Source: Pseudomonadota bacterium
GTDB taxonomy: Bacteria > Desulfobacterota > Desulfobacteria > Desulfobacterales > Desulfobacteraceae
Direction: 5' to 3'
DNA length: 64,000 bases
NCBI GenBank assembly: GCA_018821535.1
Contig: JAHJLV010000037.1
Span: 186,001 to 250,000 of the forward strand
A program made the position numbers and the translations under genes. This document shows positions 17,393 through 26,514 of this stretch, piece after piece. Each line of letters begins with the position of its first letter. The first letter of the stretch is position 1. Under the pieces are notes generated by a model. The model was not told where the DNA came from. It saw only the letters and a program-made list of their open reading frames with translations, and ran no database searches.

Positions 17393-19290
17393 ATGGCGGA
17401 ACCGGCAAAACCAACAGACATCATGGGTGAAGAAAAACTGGGAAAAATTATTTTCTACCTTCTCAAAGGCAATCACCTGACCAAAGAAAACATCAATTAT
17501 GCCAAGCGGATACAAAAAAAACTCCAGCCGCCCAAGCCCTTGCTTGAGGTCTTAAAAGAACTTGAGTATGTGAATGATGAAAAAATAAATCTGGCCATCC
17601 GGGCCAATAAGGACAGTCTCAAAGTCGGTACCCTCCTGGTGGAACTGGGATTGATCTCAAGGCAGGATCTGGATCGGGCCTTGAGAATCCAGTATGAGGA
17701 AAAAAGCAAAAGAAAACTGGGGGATATCCTTATTGAAAGCCGGATCATCGGCGAAAAGGTTCTGGTGGAAATGCTGTCCCTGCAGATGGGATTCCCGTTT
17801 CTGGAACCTGAATTCATGGAACTTGACCCTGAGCTTTTTCAACAGGTGCCTTACAAACTGTTCATGCAGAACAAATTCATTCCCATCAAAAAAGTGGATG
17901 AAAATACAGTTTTGGTGGCATTCTCAGACCCGCTCCACAAACCCACCATTGAGTCGGCCAGAAAAATTTTTAAAAAAGAAATTGAAATTGCCATCTCCAA
18001 AAAGGATTCCATTGATTTTGCCATCCAGAAGATGATCAGAGAGCAGAACAAGGATAAAAAACCTTTGACCATGGATGACGAATCCATTGTGGGCATTGTC
18101 AATACCATAATCATCAATGCCATCCGGGCCAAGGCCAGCGATATCCACATCGAACCCATGCAGGACCGGTTCCGGGTCCGGTTCAGGATTGACGGGATCA
18201 TGCATCATATCAAAGATTATTCAAAAGATATCATGCCGCTGATTGCAAGCCGGATTAAAATCATGACCGAACTGGATATTGCTGAAAAAAGACGGCATCA
18301 GGGCGGACGTATTGGCTTCCAGTTCGGTGAATACAAGGTGGATTTAAGAGTTTCCACCTATGTTACGGTTCATGGGGAAAAAATCGTTTTCAGGATCATC
18401 AATAAAATGGATGCCCTGCTCAAAGTGGATCAGCTCGGCATGCCCCCCAGAATGCTTGAAAATTTTGTCACCAGAGCCCTTAATGCGCCCAGCGGTGTCA
18501 CCATTGTCACCGGCCCCACAGGTTCAGGGAAGACATCCACTGTTTACAGCTGTATTGATCACCTCAACACAATTGAAACCAGTATTATAACAGCAGAAGA
18601 TCCGGTTGAATATGTTATTGACGGTATCGGGCAATGCTCCATCAACGAAAAACTGAACCTGACCTTTGAAGAAACCCTGCGGCATATTGTCCGCCAGGAC
18701 CCGGATATCATTGTTATCGGTGAAATCCGGGATTTCTTTTCTGCAGATGTCGCGGTTCAGGCTGCCTTGACAGGACACCAGGTATTATCCACGTTTCATA
18801 CCGAAGACAGTATCGGCGCGCTGATCCGGCTGATCAACATGAAAATCGAACCCTTCCTGATCGCTTCAACCATCAATTGCGTTCTGGCCCAGCGACTGTT
18901 GCGCCAGGTCTGTCCGAACTGCAAAAAAAATATACCCCGGGCACAACCGAAATGAAGCTTTTAGGATACACCGGCGGAGAATTATCCGGAGGAACCTTTT
19001 ATAAAGGTGAAGGATGCAGCAGCTGCCGACAGACCGGATATACCGGCCGGACTGCCGTTCACGAAATGCTGCTGCCCGATGAACATGTACGCGATGCCGT
19101 ATTGAAAAACGAAACCACCCATGTACTCAGAAAAATAAGTATAGAAAGCACCGGCCTTGTCACTCTTTTTGAAAATGGCATTTATAAGGCATCAAAAGGC
19201 ATCACAACCATAGAAGAGGTCTTGAGATGTCTGCCCAGACTCGTGCCGCCCAGACCACTTGCTGAGATCAAACGCCTGCTTGGAGGATAA
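17393..19290 (+). pseudogene. GspE/PilB/MshE-type secretion ATPase, interrupted by a -1-type frameshift at an A8 run
   Basis: Frame 1 (17393-18955) encodes MshEN-type N-terminal repeats (KVGTLLVELGLISRQDLDRA, KLGDILIESRI), then the ATPase core: DIHIEPMQDRFRVRFRIDG, Walker A GPTGSGKTST, Asp box AEDPVEYV, Walker B IIVIGEIRD and a His box STFHTED. It ends soon after LRQVCPNCKK. A second frame continues the same protein to 19290 with KYTPGTTEMK, the second Cys pair CSSCRQTGYTGR, and TTIEEVLR. One extra A in the run at 18923-18930 would join them. It may be a genuine mutation, a sequencing indel, or a slippage site. The ATPase would drive pilus or type II secretion assembly; no partner genes are nearby. 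Confidence 0.82.
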
Positions 19291-19292
19291 TT

Positions 19293-20162
19293 TTGCAAAC
19301 AGACCAATCCTTTTTAGATATTATAGCTGACTATGTTGAATCCGACCGGGTCACACTGCCGCCTTTTGACAAAACCGCACTCCGGATTCAGCAGGAAATA
19401 CAAAAAGAAGATGTACAGATTTCAAAAATCGAAAAACTGATCATTGCAGACCCTGCCATGTCCAGCCAGATTCTGAAGGTGGCAAATTCTGCGTTTTTCC
19501 GCGGTTTGTCCAAGGTCATGACCATCCGGGATGCCATTGTTCGCATGGGGCTGGAAGAAATCACCCGGATTGTATTAATTTTAAGCCAGAAAAAATTATA
19601 TGACACCCCGGACACTTTTATCAAAAATTACCGCAACACCCTGTGGCAGCATTCACTGGTCTGTGCTTTGACCAGCCAGTGGGTGGCCAGAGAAGCCGGA
19701 TTTGACGAATCCACCCAGGAGGTTTTTTTTGGTTCTCTCATGCACGATATCGGCAAACTGTTTTTAATTACTGTGATTGAAAAAATTCAAACGAATAAAG
19801 AAGCCCCGTTTATCCCTTCACAATCTGTGATCAATGAAATCATCCAGACCCAGCATGCGGAACAGGGATATAATCTGCTGGTAAAATGGAATATACCTGA
19901 AAAATACTGCCAGGTGGCAAAAGAACACCACTATAAAAAATTTGACCCCAATAATATCCCTCTGATTGCCCTGCGGCTGGTAAACAAAACCTGCAATAAA
20001 CTGGGGATTTCCATTGAAAAAAACGATGACGCTGCCAATTCAGTCACTGCGGAATCCAGTTTTTTCGGTTTCTCGGAAATCAAACTGGCCCAGCTTGAAC
20101 TGCAGATTGAAGATTCATACAAGCGTGTCAGCCATCATTATAATATCAGTACTGCAACATAA
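19293..20162 (+). CDS. HDOD-domain signalling protein
   Basis: A 289-residue protein that is almost wholly an HDOD domain (residues of about 18-220): DPAMSSQILKVANSAFFRG, TIRDAIVRMGLEEI, LWQHSLVCALTSQWVA, FGSLMHDIGKLFL and KYCQVAKEHHY. HDOD proteins are non-catalytic relatives of HD phosphohydrolases that act in signalling, often with c-di-GMP-linked motility systems. The start is TTG at 19293, supported by GGAGG 8 bases upstream inside the end of the gspE-like gene, so the two are coupled. Confidence 0.85.
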   Translation: MQTDQSFLDIIADYVESDRVTLPPFDKTALRIQQEIQKEDVQISKIEKLIIADPAMSSQILKVANSAFFRGLSKVMTIRDAIVRMGLEEITRIVLILSQKKLYDTPDTFIKNYRNTLWQHSLVCALTSQWVAREAGFDESTQEVFFGSLMHDIGKLFLITVIEKIQTNKEAPFIPSQSVINEIIQTQHAEQGYNLLVKWNIPEKYCQVAKEHHYKKFDPNNIPLIALRLVNKTCNKLGISIEKNDDAANSVTAESSFFGFSEIKLAQLELQIEDSYKRVSHHYNISTAT

Positions 20163-20168
20163 TCTGTT

Positions 20169-20636
20169 TTAACTGAAATGAAACAGCAGATAAGGCCCCA
20201 GCTTGTCATAATGGTCCTGGGATAAAAACTGGACCCCGATCTCTTTTCCCACAACACTTCTGACAATCAATTCCTTTTCCACCCGGGACTGTGTTGCGTC
20301 ATCCAGTTTAAAAGTGACCACTATTTTCTGCCCGGTTGCAAGTTCCAGTTCTTCCGGTATGGATATCAGCAGGCCCAGCCGGGATATATCCATGATTCTC
20401 ACCGGCCAGGTATCATTTTGAAAAGTTAAAAGGCCCTCAAGATCCACCTTGCGCCGGACATGTTTTCGCCGTTCAAGGACCACGGAAAATTCATGTTTGC
20501 AGGAACACACACATTTAATCTTCACCTGTTTTTGGGCCGCACTGAATTTGGAAACATCCATTTTACGTTCTTTGCCACATGCAGGGCATGAAAATTTTGC
20601 TTTTGAGTCTCCGATCAAAAAAACCTTTTGTACCAT
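20169..20636 (-). CDS. PilZ-domain protein with N-terminal zinc-ribbon-like segment
   Basis: About 155 residues. The PilZ c-di-GMP signature is present as RRKHVRRK and, later, DISRLGLLIS. Before it, CPACGKE and CVCSCKHEF form a possible metal ribbon. I chose the ATG at 20634-20636 because GGGGAGTAAGA stands just before it; the open frame extends 52 more residues upstream over the neighbouring PilZ gene's 3' end, which is unlikely to be translated. It converges on the HDOD gene with a 6-bp gap. Confidence 0.82.
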   Translation of the reverse strand: MVQKVFLIGDSKAKFSCPACGKERKMDVSKFSAAQKQVKIKCVCSCKHEFSVVLERRKHVRRKVDLEGLLTFQNDTWPVRIMDISRLGLLISIPEELELATGQKIVVTFKLDDATQSRVEKELIVRSVVGKEIGVQFLSQDHYDKLGPYLLFHFS

Positions 20637-20679
20637 TCTTACTCCCCACAAGACCTGAAAAAACCGAATATTTTTAATC

Positions 20680-21105
20680 TCAATCCTTGTCCGGGTCTTT
20701 GTTTTCCCAGATAACATCATCCAGAATCTGCTTGAAATACGGCGTAATATTTTCAAAACGCACAGCCATACCATTCTGTTCAACACGCACAATCAACCCA
20801 TGAAGCTTAAATGGTTTTTCATACCCCGGAACACTGAAGACAATCCTTACATCCTTGTTGGCGGTAAATTTTCCGGACGTGTTGATATAAATCCCGCTGG
20901 CGCTTAAATCCTTTGCTGTGGTCTTGATCAGGCTATCCCCCACAACAATATCCACCCCGGTTTTAGCCTCAAGCCGCTGATATTCTCTTTGCCTGCCGGT
21001 CTGCCAGCTTTTCAGAATATTCAGAATTTCATTTTTCTGTTCACCATTCAGATTGTGAACTCGCCTGATAATTTCGTTCAGTGTTGTTTTGTCCGCATCC
21101 GTCAT
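20680..21105 (-). CDS. PilZ-domain protein
   Basis: A 141-residue protein. The N-terminal 40 residues look helical (LNEIIRRVHNLNGEQKNEILNIL). The PilZ domain follows with RQREYQRLEAK and DLSASGIYINT, the arginine and D-x-S-x-x-G parts of the c-di-GMP site. It lies 43 bp upstream of the other PilZ gene on the same strand, so they are probably co-expressed. With the HDOD and MshE-like genes next door, it points to a c-di-GMP-responsive surface or motility function. Confidence 0.82.
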   Translation of the reverse strand: MTDADKTTLNEIIRRVHNLNGEQKNEILNILKSWQTGRQREYQRLEAKTGVDIVVGDSLIKTTAKDLSASGIYINTSGKFTANKDVRIVFSVPGYEKPFKLHGLIVRVEQNGMAVRFENITPYFKQILDDVIWENKDPDKD

Positions 21106-21293
21106 TGGTTTCAGATCCTTTTTTTAGCTATGGATTTGTTTTTTTTATATAAACTTTTTTAAAAAAATTAACAAGGCGCTCCTAAAAATTCACCTGTTTA
21201 ATTTTTCCCGACCTTTTTCCACTTGATCTTGAAGTTGACAGATTTTAATGATAATTATTTCGGGCTTCAGGCATTTTTTTAAAAGGGGAAAAA

Positions 21294-22436
21294 ATGGAAA
21301 ACGATCACTCGACATTTGACACAGATATTATTCCGCTGCGAACGCGTATTGACCAGATTGATTCTCAAATCTTATCTCTTCTTGCCCAGCGCCAGGAACA
21401 GGTCGATGAGGTTGTCCGGCTCAAAAAGCACCACGAAATTCCCGTACATCATCCCGCACGGGAAGAAGACCTGATCTCAAAACTCAGAGGTCAGGCAGCC
21501 AGAACCAGAATTGATCCGGATTTCATAGAAGATCTGTACCGGTTGATCTTAAGTCACTCCCGGGTAAAACAAACCCGCCAGATAGAACAAAAAAGCATCC
21601 GTGAAAACGCCTGCGTCCTTATTCTGGGAGGCTCCGGTCAGATGGGCAAATTTTTTTCAACTCTTTTTTCAAAATCCGGATATGAGGTCCGGCATTTGAA
21701 CAGCCGGGACTGGGACAATGCCCGAAACCTGTGCCGGGGTGTTGACCTGGCAATTGTTTCCGTGCCCATTGATAAAACCCCCCAGATTATTTACCGGATC
21801 GCTCCTTTCTTAGATCCCCGGACCATTCTGACAGACCTGACCAGCATCAAGGTCATACCCCTTGAAAAGATGATGCAGGCCCATCCGGGACCCGTTTTAG
21901 GGCTTCATCCGATTTTCGGCCCCACATCCGGCTCCCTGGAAAAACAGATTATTGTCGCAACTCCGGGAAGACATGCAGAACAGTGTCAGTGGGTGATTGA
22001 TCAACTGACACTGTGGGGCGCTGTCATGGTGGAATCCACCCCCAAGGAACATGATGACATCATGGAATTTGTCCAGTCGCTGCGCCACTTTGCCACCTTT
22101 TGTTTTGGCCAGTTTCTATTTGAAAAAAATATTCACCTGAAACGCAGCCTTGAATTTTCAAGCCCTATTTACCGCCTGGAACTGGGAATGGTGGGCAGGT
22201 TGTTTGCCCAGGATGGTTCATTGTATTCTGAAATCATATTTGCCACAAAAGAACGGGTGGCACTTTTAAAAGACTATATTCATTCCATGAACCGGCACCT
22301 TGAAATGCTTGAGAACAATGATAAACAGGTTTTTATTGAAAAATTCAACCAGATTTCTGAATGGTTCGGTCCTTTCAGTGAACAGGCCATGAGAGAAAGC
22401 ACTTTTTTGATCAACAAGCTCACAGAACGGTTTTAA
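21294..22436 (+). CDS. tyrA: Chorismate mutase/prephenate dehydrogenase (T-protein, TyrA)
   Basis: The 380-residue bifunctional enzyme makes 4-hydroxyphenylpyruvate for tyrosine. Residues of about 12-100 are an AroQ chorismate mutase (LRTRIDQIDSQILSLLAQRQ, HHPAREEDLI). From about residue 105 there is an NAD-dependent dehydrogenase: VLILGGSGQMGKFFS, LAIVSVPIDKTP, GLHPIFGPTSGS and the HDDIMEFVQSLRHF region. Length and order match enterobacterial TyrA. The ATG follows AAAAGGGG. Its last 17 bp overlap the convergent zraR-like gene. Confidence 0.92.
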   Translation: MENDHSTFDTDIIPLRTRIDQIDSQILSLLAQRQEQVDEVVRLKKHHEIPVHHPAREEDLISKLRGQAARTRIDPDFIEDLYRLILSHSRVKQTRQIEQKSIRENACVLILGGSGQMGKFFSTLFSKSGYEVRHLNSRDWDNARNLCRGVDLAIVSVPIDKTPQIIYRIAPFLDPRTILTDLTSIKVIPLEKMMQAHPGPVLGLHPIFGPTSGSLEKQIIVATPGRHAEQCQWVIDQLTLWGAVMVESTPKEHDDIMEFVQSLRHFATFCFGQFLFEKNIHLKRSLEFSSPIYRLELGMVGRLFAQDGSLYSEIIFATKERVALLKDYIHSMNRHLEMLENNDKQVFIEKFNQISEWFGPFSEQAMRESTFLINKLTERF

Positions 22437-23784
22437 TCTTTTCCTCATATTGTTTTAATTTTTTCAGCAGGGTCTTACGGGTGATCCCAAGTCTTCTGGC
22501 AGCCTCACTTTTATTTCCGCCGCAGGATTCCAATGTTGAAACAATGGCTTTTTCTTCGATCATGGATAATTGAACATTGGCCAGATCCGCCTGGGAGGAA
22601 GAAAAATCCATATGTTGGGATTCATAAAACGGAAGCTGCTGGACATCAATATAATCCGACCGTGCAAGCACCACCCCCCGCTCAACACAGTTCATCAATT
22701 CCCTGACGTTTCCCTCCCATTCATGGTGGATCATGGCATCCATGGCTTCGGGTGTAAATCCCTTGATATCCCTTTGATTCTTCCGGGAAAATACCGTCAG
22801 AAAATGCAGCGCCAGCATGGGGATATCCTCCACCCTGTTCCGCAGCGGGGCAATCTCGACACTTACCACATTCAGCCGGTAATATAAATCCTGACGAAAT
22901 TCACCCTGCTCTGACATCTTTTTGAGATCCTTATTGGTGGATGCAATAATGCGGACATCTGTCCTTATATTTTCATCACTTCCCACGGGTGTGATTTCTT
23001 TTTCCTGAATCACCCGTAACAGTTTTGCCTGCATGGGAAGACTCATCTCGCCGATTTCATCCAGAAGAATGCTTCCGGTGTCAGCCAGCAGAAATTTTCC
23101 TTTTCTTTTTTTGTCTGCCCCGGTAAAAGCGCCTTTTTCATGGCCGAACAGTTCGGATTCCAGCAATGTTTCTGTGATGGCGGCACAATTGATCCGGACA
23201 AAGGGTTTATGCTTTCGGGGTGAATTATAATGAATGGCGGATGACACAAGCTCCTTTCCGGTTCCGGATTCCCCGACAATCAGGACATTGGCATCGGTGG
23301 GCGCCACCATCTGGATGGTATCCAGCAGGGCAAGAATGGCCGGGCTTTTACCGATAATATCATGGTTTAAGGATTTTTCCTCAAGGCGGGCCTTTAAATC
23401 CTGATTTTCGGTTTTTAAAAAAATCTGCTCAAAAAGCCGGTCAATGGTTAATTTGAGCCTGTCAAAATCCAAAGGCTTGGTGAGATAATCATAGGCCCCG
23501 ATTTTCAAGGCTTTCACAGCCGTCTGAACAGAAGAATATGCGGTCATGATGATGACAGGCAACGCAGGATTATAGGCATTGATCAACTGCAATGCATCCA
23601 TGCCGGACATCTTCACCATCTTCATATCCATGAGCACCAGATCAAAGGATATCTGCTTGACCTTTTCAACAGCAGTACTCCCGTCATCTGCCAGATCAAC
23701 CGCATATCCCCAGTCCCGGATCAGCGTGTTGAGCATCATGGCATGGGCATTGTCATCATCCACCACCAGTATTTTTTTTGTCAT
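22420..23784 (-). CDS. Sigma-54-dependent response regulator, ZraR-like
   Basis: A 454-residue NtrC-family activator: receiver (KILVVDDDNAHAMM, LVLMDMKM, DYLTKPLD), AAA+ core with Walker A GESGTGKE, the sigma-54 loop GAFTGA, Walker B LLDEIGEM and EGNVRELMN, then a Fis-type HTH (GGNKSEAARRLGITRKTLLKKL). It lies 15 bp after the sensor kinase gene. A divergent ZraP-like periplasmic gene and matching sigma-54 promoters make the ZraSR assignment likely, though the stimulus may differ from zinc. Confidence 0.88.
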   Translation of the reverse strand: MTKKILVVDDDNAHAMMLNTLIRDWGYAVDLADDGSTAVEKVKQISFDLVLMDMKMVKMSGMDALQLINAYNPALPVIIMTAYSSVQTAVKALKIGAYDYLTKPLDFDRLKLTIDRLFEQIFLKTENQDLKARLEEKSLNHDIIGKSPAILALLDTIQMVAPTDANVLIVGESGTGKELVSSAIHYNSPRKHKPFVRINCAAITETLLESELFGHEKGAFTGADKKRKGKFLLADTGSILLDEIGEMSLPMQAKLLRVIQEKEITPVGSDENIRTDVRIIASTNKDLKKMSEQGEFRQDLYYRLNVVSVEIAPLRNRVEDIPMLALHFLTVFSRKNQRDIKGFTPEAMDAMIHHEWEGNVRELMNCVERGVVLARSDYIDVQQLPFYESQHMDFSSSQADLANVQLSMIEEKAIVSTLESCGGNKSEAARRLGITRKTLLKKLKQYEEKIKTVL

Positions 23785-23799
23785 TTCTGATTTTTCCTT

Positions 23800-25584
23800 T
23801 CAAGCTGCCGGCAGACTGATTGTAAAACAACTGCCTTGCCCCACAGTGCTTTTAACATGAATCTGCCCGGACAGATTTTCTATGATCCGGTAAACAATGG
23901 CAAGTCCCAGCCCGGTTCCCGATGAACGGGTGGTAAAATACGGATCAAAAATCAAATCCCGGGTTTCAGGGTCCATACCGCAGCCATTGTCCTCAACCTG
24001 TATTTTAATCCAGTTCTCCTGGCGGGCATCACTGACCCGGACAGACAGTTTCCCGCCGGATTCCATGGCCTGAATGGCATTGATATATAAATTGAGAAGC
24101 ACCTGGTTCATCCGGCCTTCATCGGTATACACAGACGTTTTCTGCGTATCGATGACCACGGAAGATTCAATCTGCTTTTGATCCATATCATATTGGACCA
24201 GTTTCAGAGAATGATGGATCATCTGTTGAATATCAACCTGTTTTTTCTCCAGGGCCATGGGCTTTGCAAATTCCAGAAGCTGGGTAACGGATGTGTTTAT
24301 GCGATCCACTTCGTTCACCATGATCCGGGCCGTCTGCCTGTCTGTTTCATTGTCCGGATACCGTTTTCCAAAATAAGTGGCAAATCCCTTGATGGAACTC
24401 AACGGATTGCGAATCTCATGGGCAACGCCTGCGGCAAGCTTTCCGATGGCTGCAAGACGCTTGTTGGTTTCCACCTTCATCTTCAGATCTTTTATCTGGG
24501 TTAAATCCTTGAAAAGAAATAAAAACCCGGAAATCAGATTCTGATCATCCATGACAGGCGATGCAGTGATATCCAGCAGAACGGTTTTTTTGTCCCCCAG
24601 TTCAAAAACCATCTCCCGGCTGATCATCTGCCCGCTCGAGGCGATCTCCTCCATCAGCTCAAACCATTGTGAAAATGAGCGTTGCCGGTCATTGCCGAAA
24701 ATCTGTTCTGCTGCCTGATTCATGGATGTGATCCCATGATCTGCATCAAACGTGATCAAGCCGGAGGGCATATGATGAATCACATTGTCTGAAAATGCCT
24801 TGATCTGCTTTAAAGAGGCTTTTGTCCCCCGGTATGCCTGAAACGCGAGCAGTGCAACAATGCCGGCACACCCGAGAATAAAAAAGAATACCCCCCTGAC
24901 AATGGTCTGCCGGACCATCATGATCCGTGCTGCTTTTTCTTTTTCCATGGACAAGCCTGCAAAGATATAATGCTCGGTCTTGTCGGAAACGGTCTCATCC
25001 ATCCTGCCGGTATAAGCCTGACTCCAATCCTCTTTTCCTTTGTGGTCAAGGGGCTTTGGCAGTTCGTCTCCCATCTCCGGCAAAGGCTTCGGGCGCATAT
25101 GCCGGTGCATGCCGCCTTTATACCCGGAAGACCGGACAGGGACAAAGCGTTTATACACCTCAAATACCTGATCTGCGGTTTGTAAATTTCGAACCCGGTG
25201 AAATATCCGGGTGATATCTTCATCCATATCAAAGGTTTTGGGCATATCCTCAAATATCTGCCCCACCAGGGAGGCATCAGAATGGGCCAGAATCCGCCCG
25301 TCTTTTGCGGCAATCATCAGATACACCACTTCGGGCTGCAAGGATGTCTCATACAGCATGGTCTGAATCCGTTTCGCCCCCCAGCGCATGGTAAACAGTC
25401 CGGTCCGGGTGCCTGCCTCAAATGTCCGGATCAAAAAAGTCCCTTTTTCAATCAAGCGCTGGGAAAAAAACTCTTTCTGCCGTTCAAGACGATCCAGTGT
25501 CATTAACGTAAAAATCGGCAGCAGTATCAATAAAATACCTGCCAGAAGCAGAGGGGAAATCCTGGGAAATATTTTTTTTTTCAT
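23800..25584 (-). CDS. Membrane sensor histidine kinase, ZraS-like
   Basis: About 594 residues. A transmembrane segment near residues 10-28 and a second near 235-255 (FFFILGCAGIVALLAF) enclose a periplasmic sensor. A PAS domain follows, then HisKA with AAGVAHEIRNPLSSIKG and an ATPase domain ending with GSSG..GLGLAIVYRII-type motifs (SSGTGLGLAIVY). It has a His/Met-rich periplasmic stretch (GGMHRHMRPKPLPEMG) that could bind metal, consistent with a ZraS-like role. It is the first gene of the pair and has its own sigma-54 promoter at 25644-25660. Confidence 0.87.
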   Translation of the reverse strand: MKKKIFPRISPLLLAGILLILLPIFTLMTLDRLERQKEFFSQRLIEKGTFLIRTFEAGTRTGLFTMRWGAKRIQTMLYETSLQPEVVYLMIAAKDGRILAHSDASLVGQIFEDMPKTFDMDEDITRIFHRVRNLQTADQVFEVYKRFVPVRSSGYKGGMHRHMRPKPLPEMGDELPKPLDHKGKEDWSQAYTGRMDETVSDKTEHYIFAGLSMEKEKAARIMMVRQTIVRGVFFFILGCAGIVALLAFQAYRGTKASLKQIKAFSDNVIHHMPSGLITFDADHGITSMNQAAEQIFGNDRQRSFSQWFELMEEIASSGQMISREMVFELGDKKTVLLDITASPVMDDQNLISGFLFLFKDLTQIKDLKMKVETNKRLAAIGKLAAGVAHEIRNPLSSIKGFATYFGKRYPDNETDRQTARIMVNEVDRINTSVTQLLEFAKPMALEKKQVDIQQMIHHSLKLVQYDMDQKQIESSVVIDTQKTSVYTDEGRMNQVLLNLYINAIQAMESGGKLSVRVSDARQENWIKIQVEDNGCGMDPETRDLIFDPYFTTRSSGTGLGLAIVYRIIENLSGQIHVKSTVGQGSCFTISLPAA

Positions 25585-25643
25585 TTGTTATCCTTTAATT
25601 ACCATACTCACAACAAACTTAACTATTGAAACTATTGAAACTA

Positions 25644-25660
25644 AGCAAGAATGGTACCAG
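25644..25660 (-). promoter_or_regulatory. Sigma-54 promoter of the zraS-zraR-like operon
   Basis: The minus strand reads CTGGTACCATTCTTGCT, matching YTGGYAYRNNNNTTGCW at all but one specified position, with GG and GC exactly 10 bases apart. The predicted start near 25633 gives a leader of about 50 bases to the ATG at 25584. Confidence 0.8.
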
Positions 25661-25746
25661 TTACCTTCTGTCTGCCAATCAACGCGGATCTGAACATCCA
25701 TCCCCCCAAAACAACAAAAAAACGATTCGTCAAAACGGGTATTTTA

Positions 25747-25774
25747 TAACCATATGAATATATCAATATGGGTA
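25747..25774. promoter_or_regulatory. Putative enhancer (ZraR-like) dyad between divergent sigma-54 promoters
   Basis: TAACCATAT (25747-25755) and ATATGGGTA (25766-25774) form a 9-bp inverted repeat with one mismatch and a 10-base spacer. Its centre is about 130 bp from both predicted start sites, a normal distance for a sigma-54 enhancer serving both. The rest of 25585-25968 holds only the two promoters and a short direct repeat ACTATTGAAA twice near 25622-25641. Confidence 0.5.
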
Positions 25775-25871
25775 AAAAGTAAACACCAACACAGTCCACC
25801 TTTTCTGATTTTATACCACCAATTTAAAAAAAATGTATTAATTCAATTTGTTATATAAAAAATCCCTCACA

Positions 25872-25887
25872 TGGCACGCCCTTTGCT
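25872..25887 (+). promoter_or_regulatory. Sigma-54 promoter of the zraP-like gene
   Basis: TGGCACGCCCTTTGCT is a perfect match to the sigma-54 consensus TGGCACGNNNNTTGCW. Predicted transcription start is near 25898, giving a 70-base leader. Confidence 0.9.
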
Positions 25888-25968
25888 ACTCATATTGGCA
25901 ACCGAAGCATTGACAACAAAGAAAAGGATAAAGCATCCTTCATCAAAAAACAAACCAAGGAGAATATC

Positions 25969-26442
25969 ATGAAAAAATCACTTATTATCACCAGCACACT
26001 GCTCATCGTCGCTTTAATGACTGTCACCGCTTTTGCCTGGGGACCGGGACAGGGCAAGGGCAATTTTAGAGATTGCCCAAGATTTGACAACCAGAATAAT
26101 CCAGGCCTGGATAATCTGACACAGGAACAAAAAGACGGTTTAAATGCGCTTCATCAGAAATTTATTGATGAAACCTATGAAATCCGGTCTGCAAAAATGA
26201 CTGCCCGCGAACAGTTAAGAATGCTCATGGCAACATCTGCCCCGGACAAGGCAAAACTCAATAAATTGTCCAGCCAGATTACGGACCTGCAACAGCAGCT
26301 CATGGATAAACGAATTGATTTCACACTGGAAGCAAAAAAAATAGCACCTGACTTCGAATTTTCCCAGGGTGGCGGAAAATGGCAGAACAAAGGCAGACAT
26401 TCTGGACGGAGTGGAAACGATTGCTACCGTTACAATAATTAA
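25969..26442 (+). CDS. ZraP/Spy/CpxP-like periplasmic metal-sensor or chaperone protein
   Basis: A 157-residue protein with a clear signal peptide (MKKSLIITSTLLIVALMTVTAFA, cleavage about residue 23) followed by WGPGQGKG. The core has LTQEQKDGLNALHQKFIDE and a long helix containing LRMLMA and ITDLQQQLMDKRIDF, as in the LTxxQ family. The C-terminus is Gly/His/Arg-rich. Such proteins are periplasmic chaperones that bind metals and dampen the ZraSR response. It has AAGGAGAATATC before the ATG, a perfect sigma-54 promoter upstream and a terminator downstream. Confidence 0.87.
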   Translation: MKKSLIITSTLLIVALMTVTAFAWGPGQGKGNFRDCPRFDNQNNPGLDNLTQEQKDGLNALHQKFIDETYEIRSAKMTAREQLRMLMATSAPDKAKLNKLSSQITDLQQQLMDKRIDFTLEAKKIAPDFEFSQGGGKWQNKGRHSGRSGNDCYRYNN

Positions 26443-26474
26443 ACCAGATCTGAACTGTAAACAGGCGCTGTAAC

Positions 26475-26510
26475 AAAACCCGGCCCATCCTGATGGATGG
26501 GCCGGGTTTT
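26475..26510. terminator. Bidirectional intrinsic terminator
   Basis: A perfect 16-bp stem AAAACCCGGCCCATCC / GGATGGGCCGGGTTTT with tetraloop TGAT lies between the convergent zraP-like and FAH-family genes. Confidence 0.93.
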
Positions 26511-26514
26511 GTGT

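Noticed and set aside
18877..19290. Independent small gene for the C-terminal ATPase part
   Set aside because: Its first codons overlap the ATPase core in another frame; real homology begins at the A8 run, so it is the frameshifted tail of the same gene.
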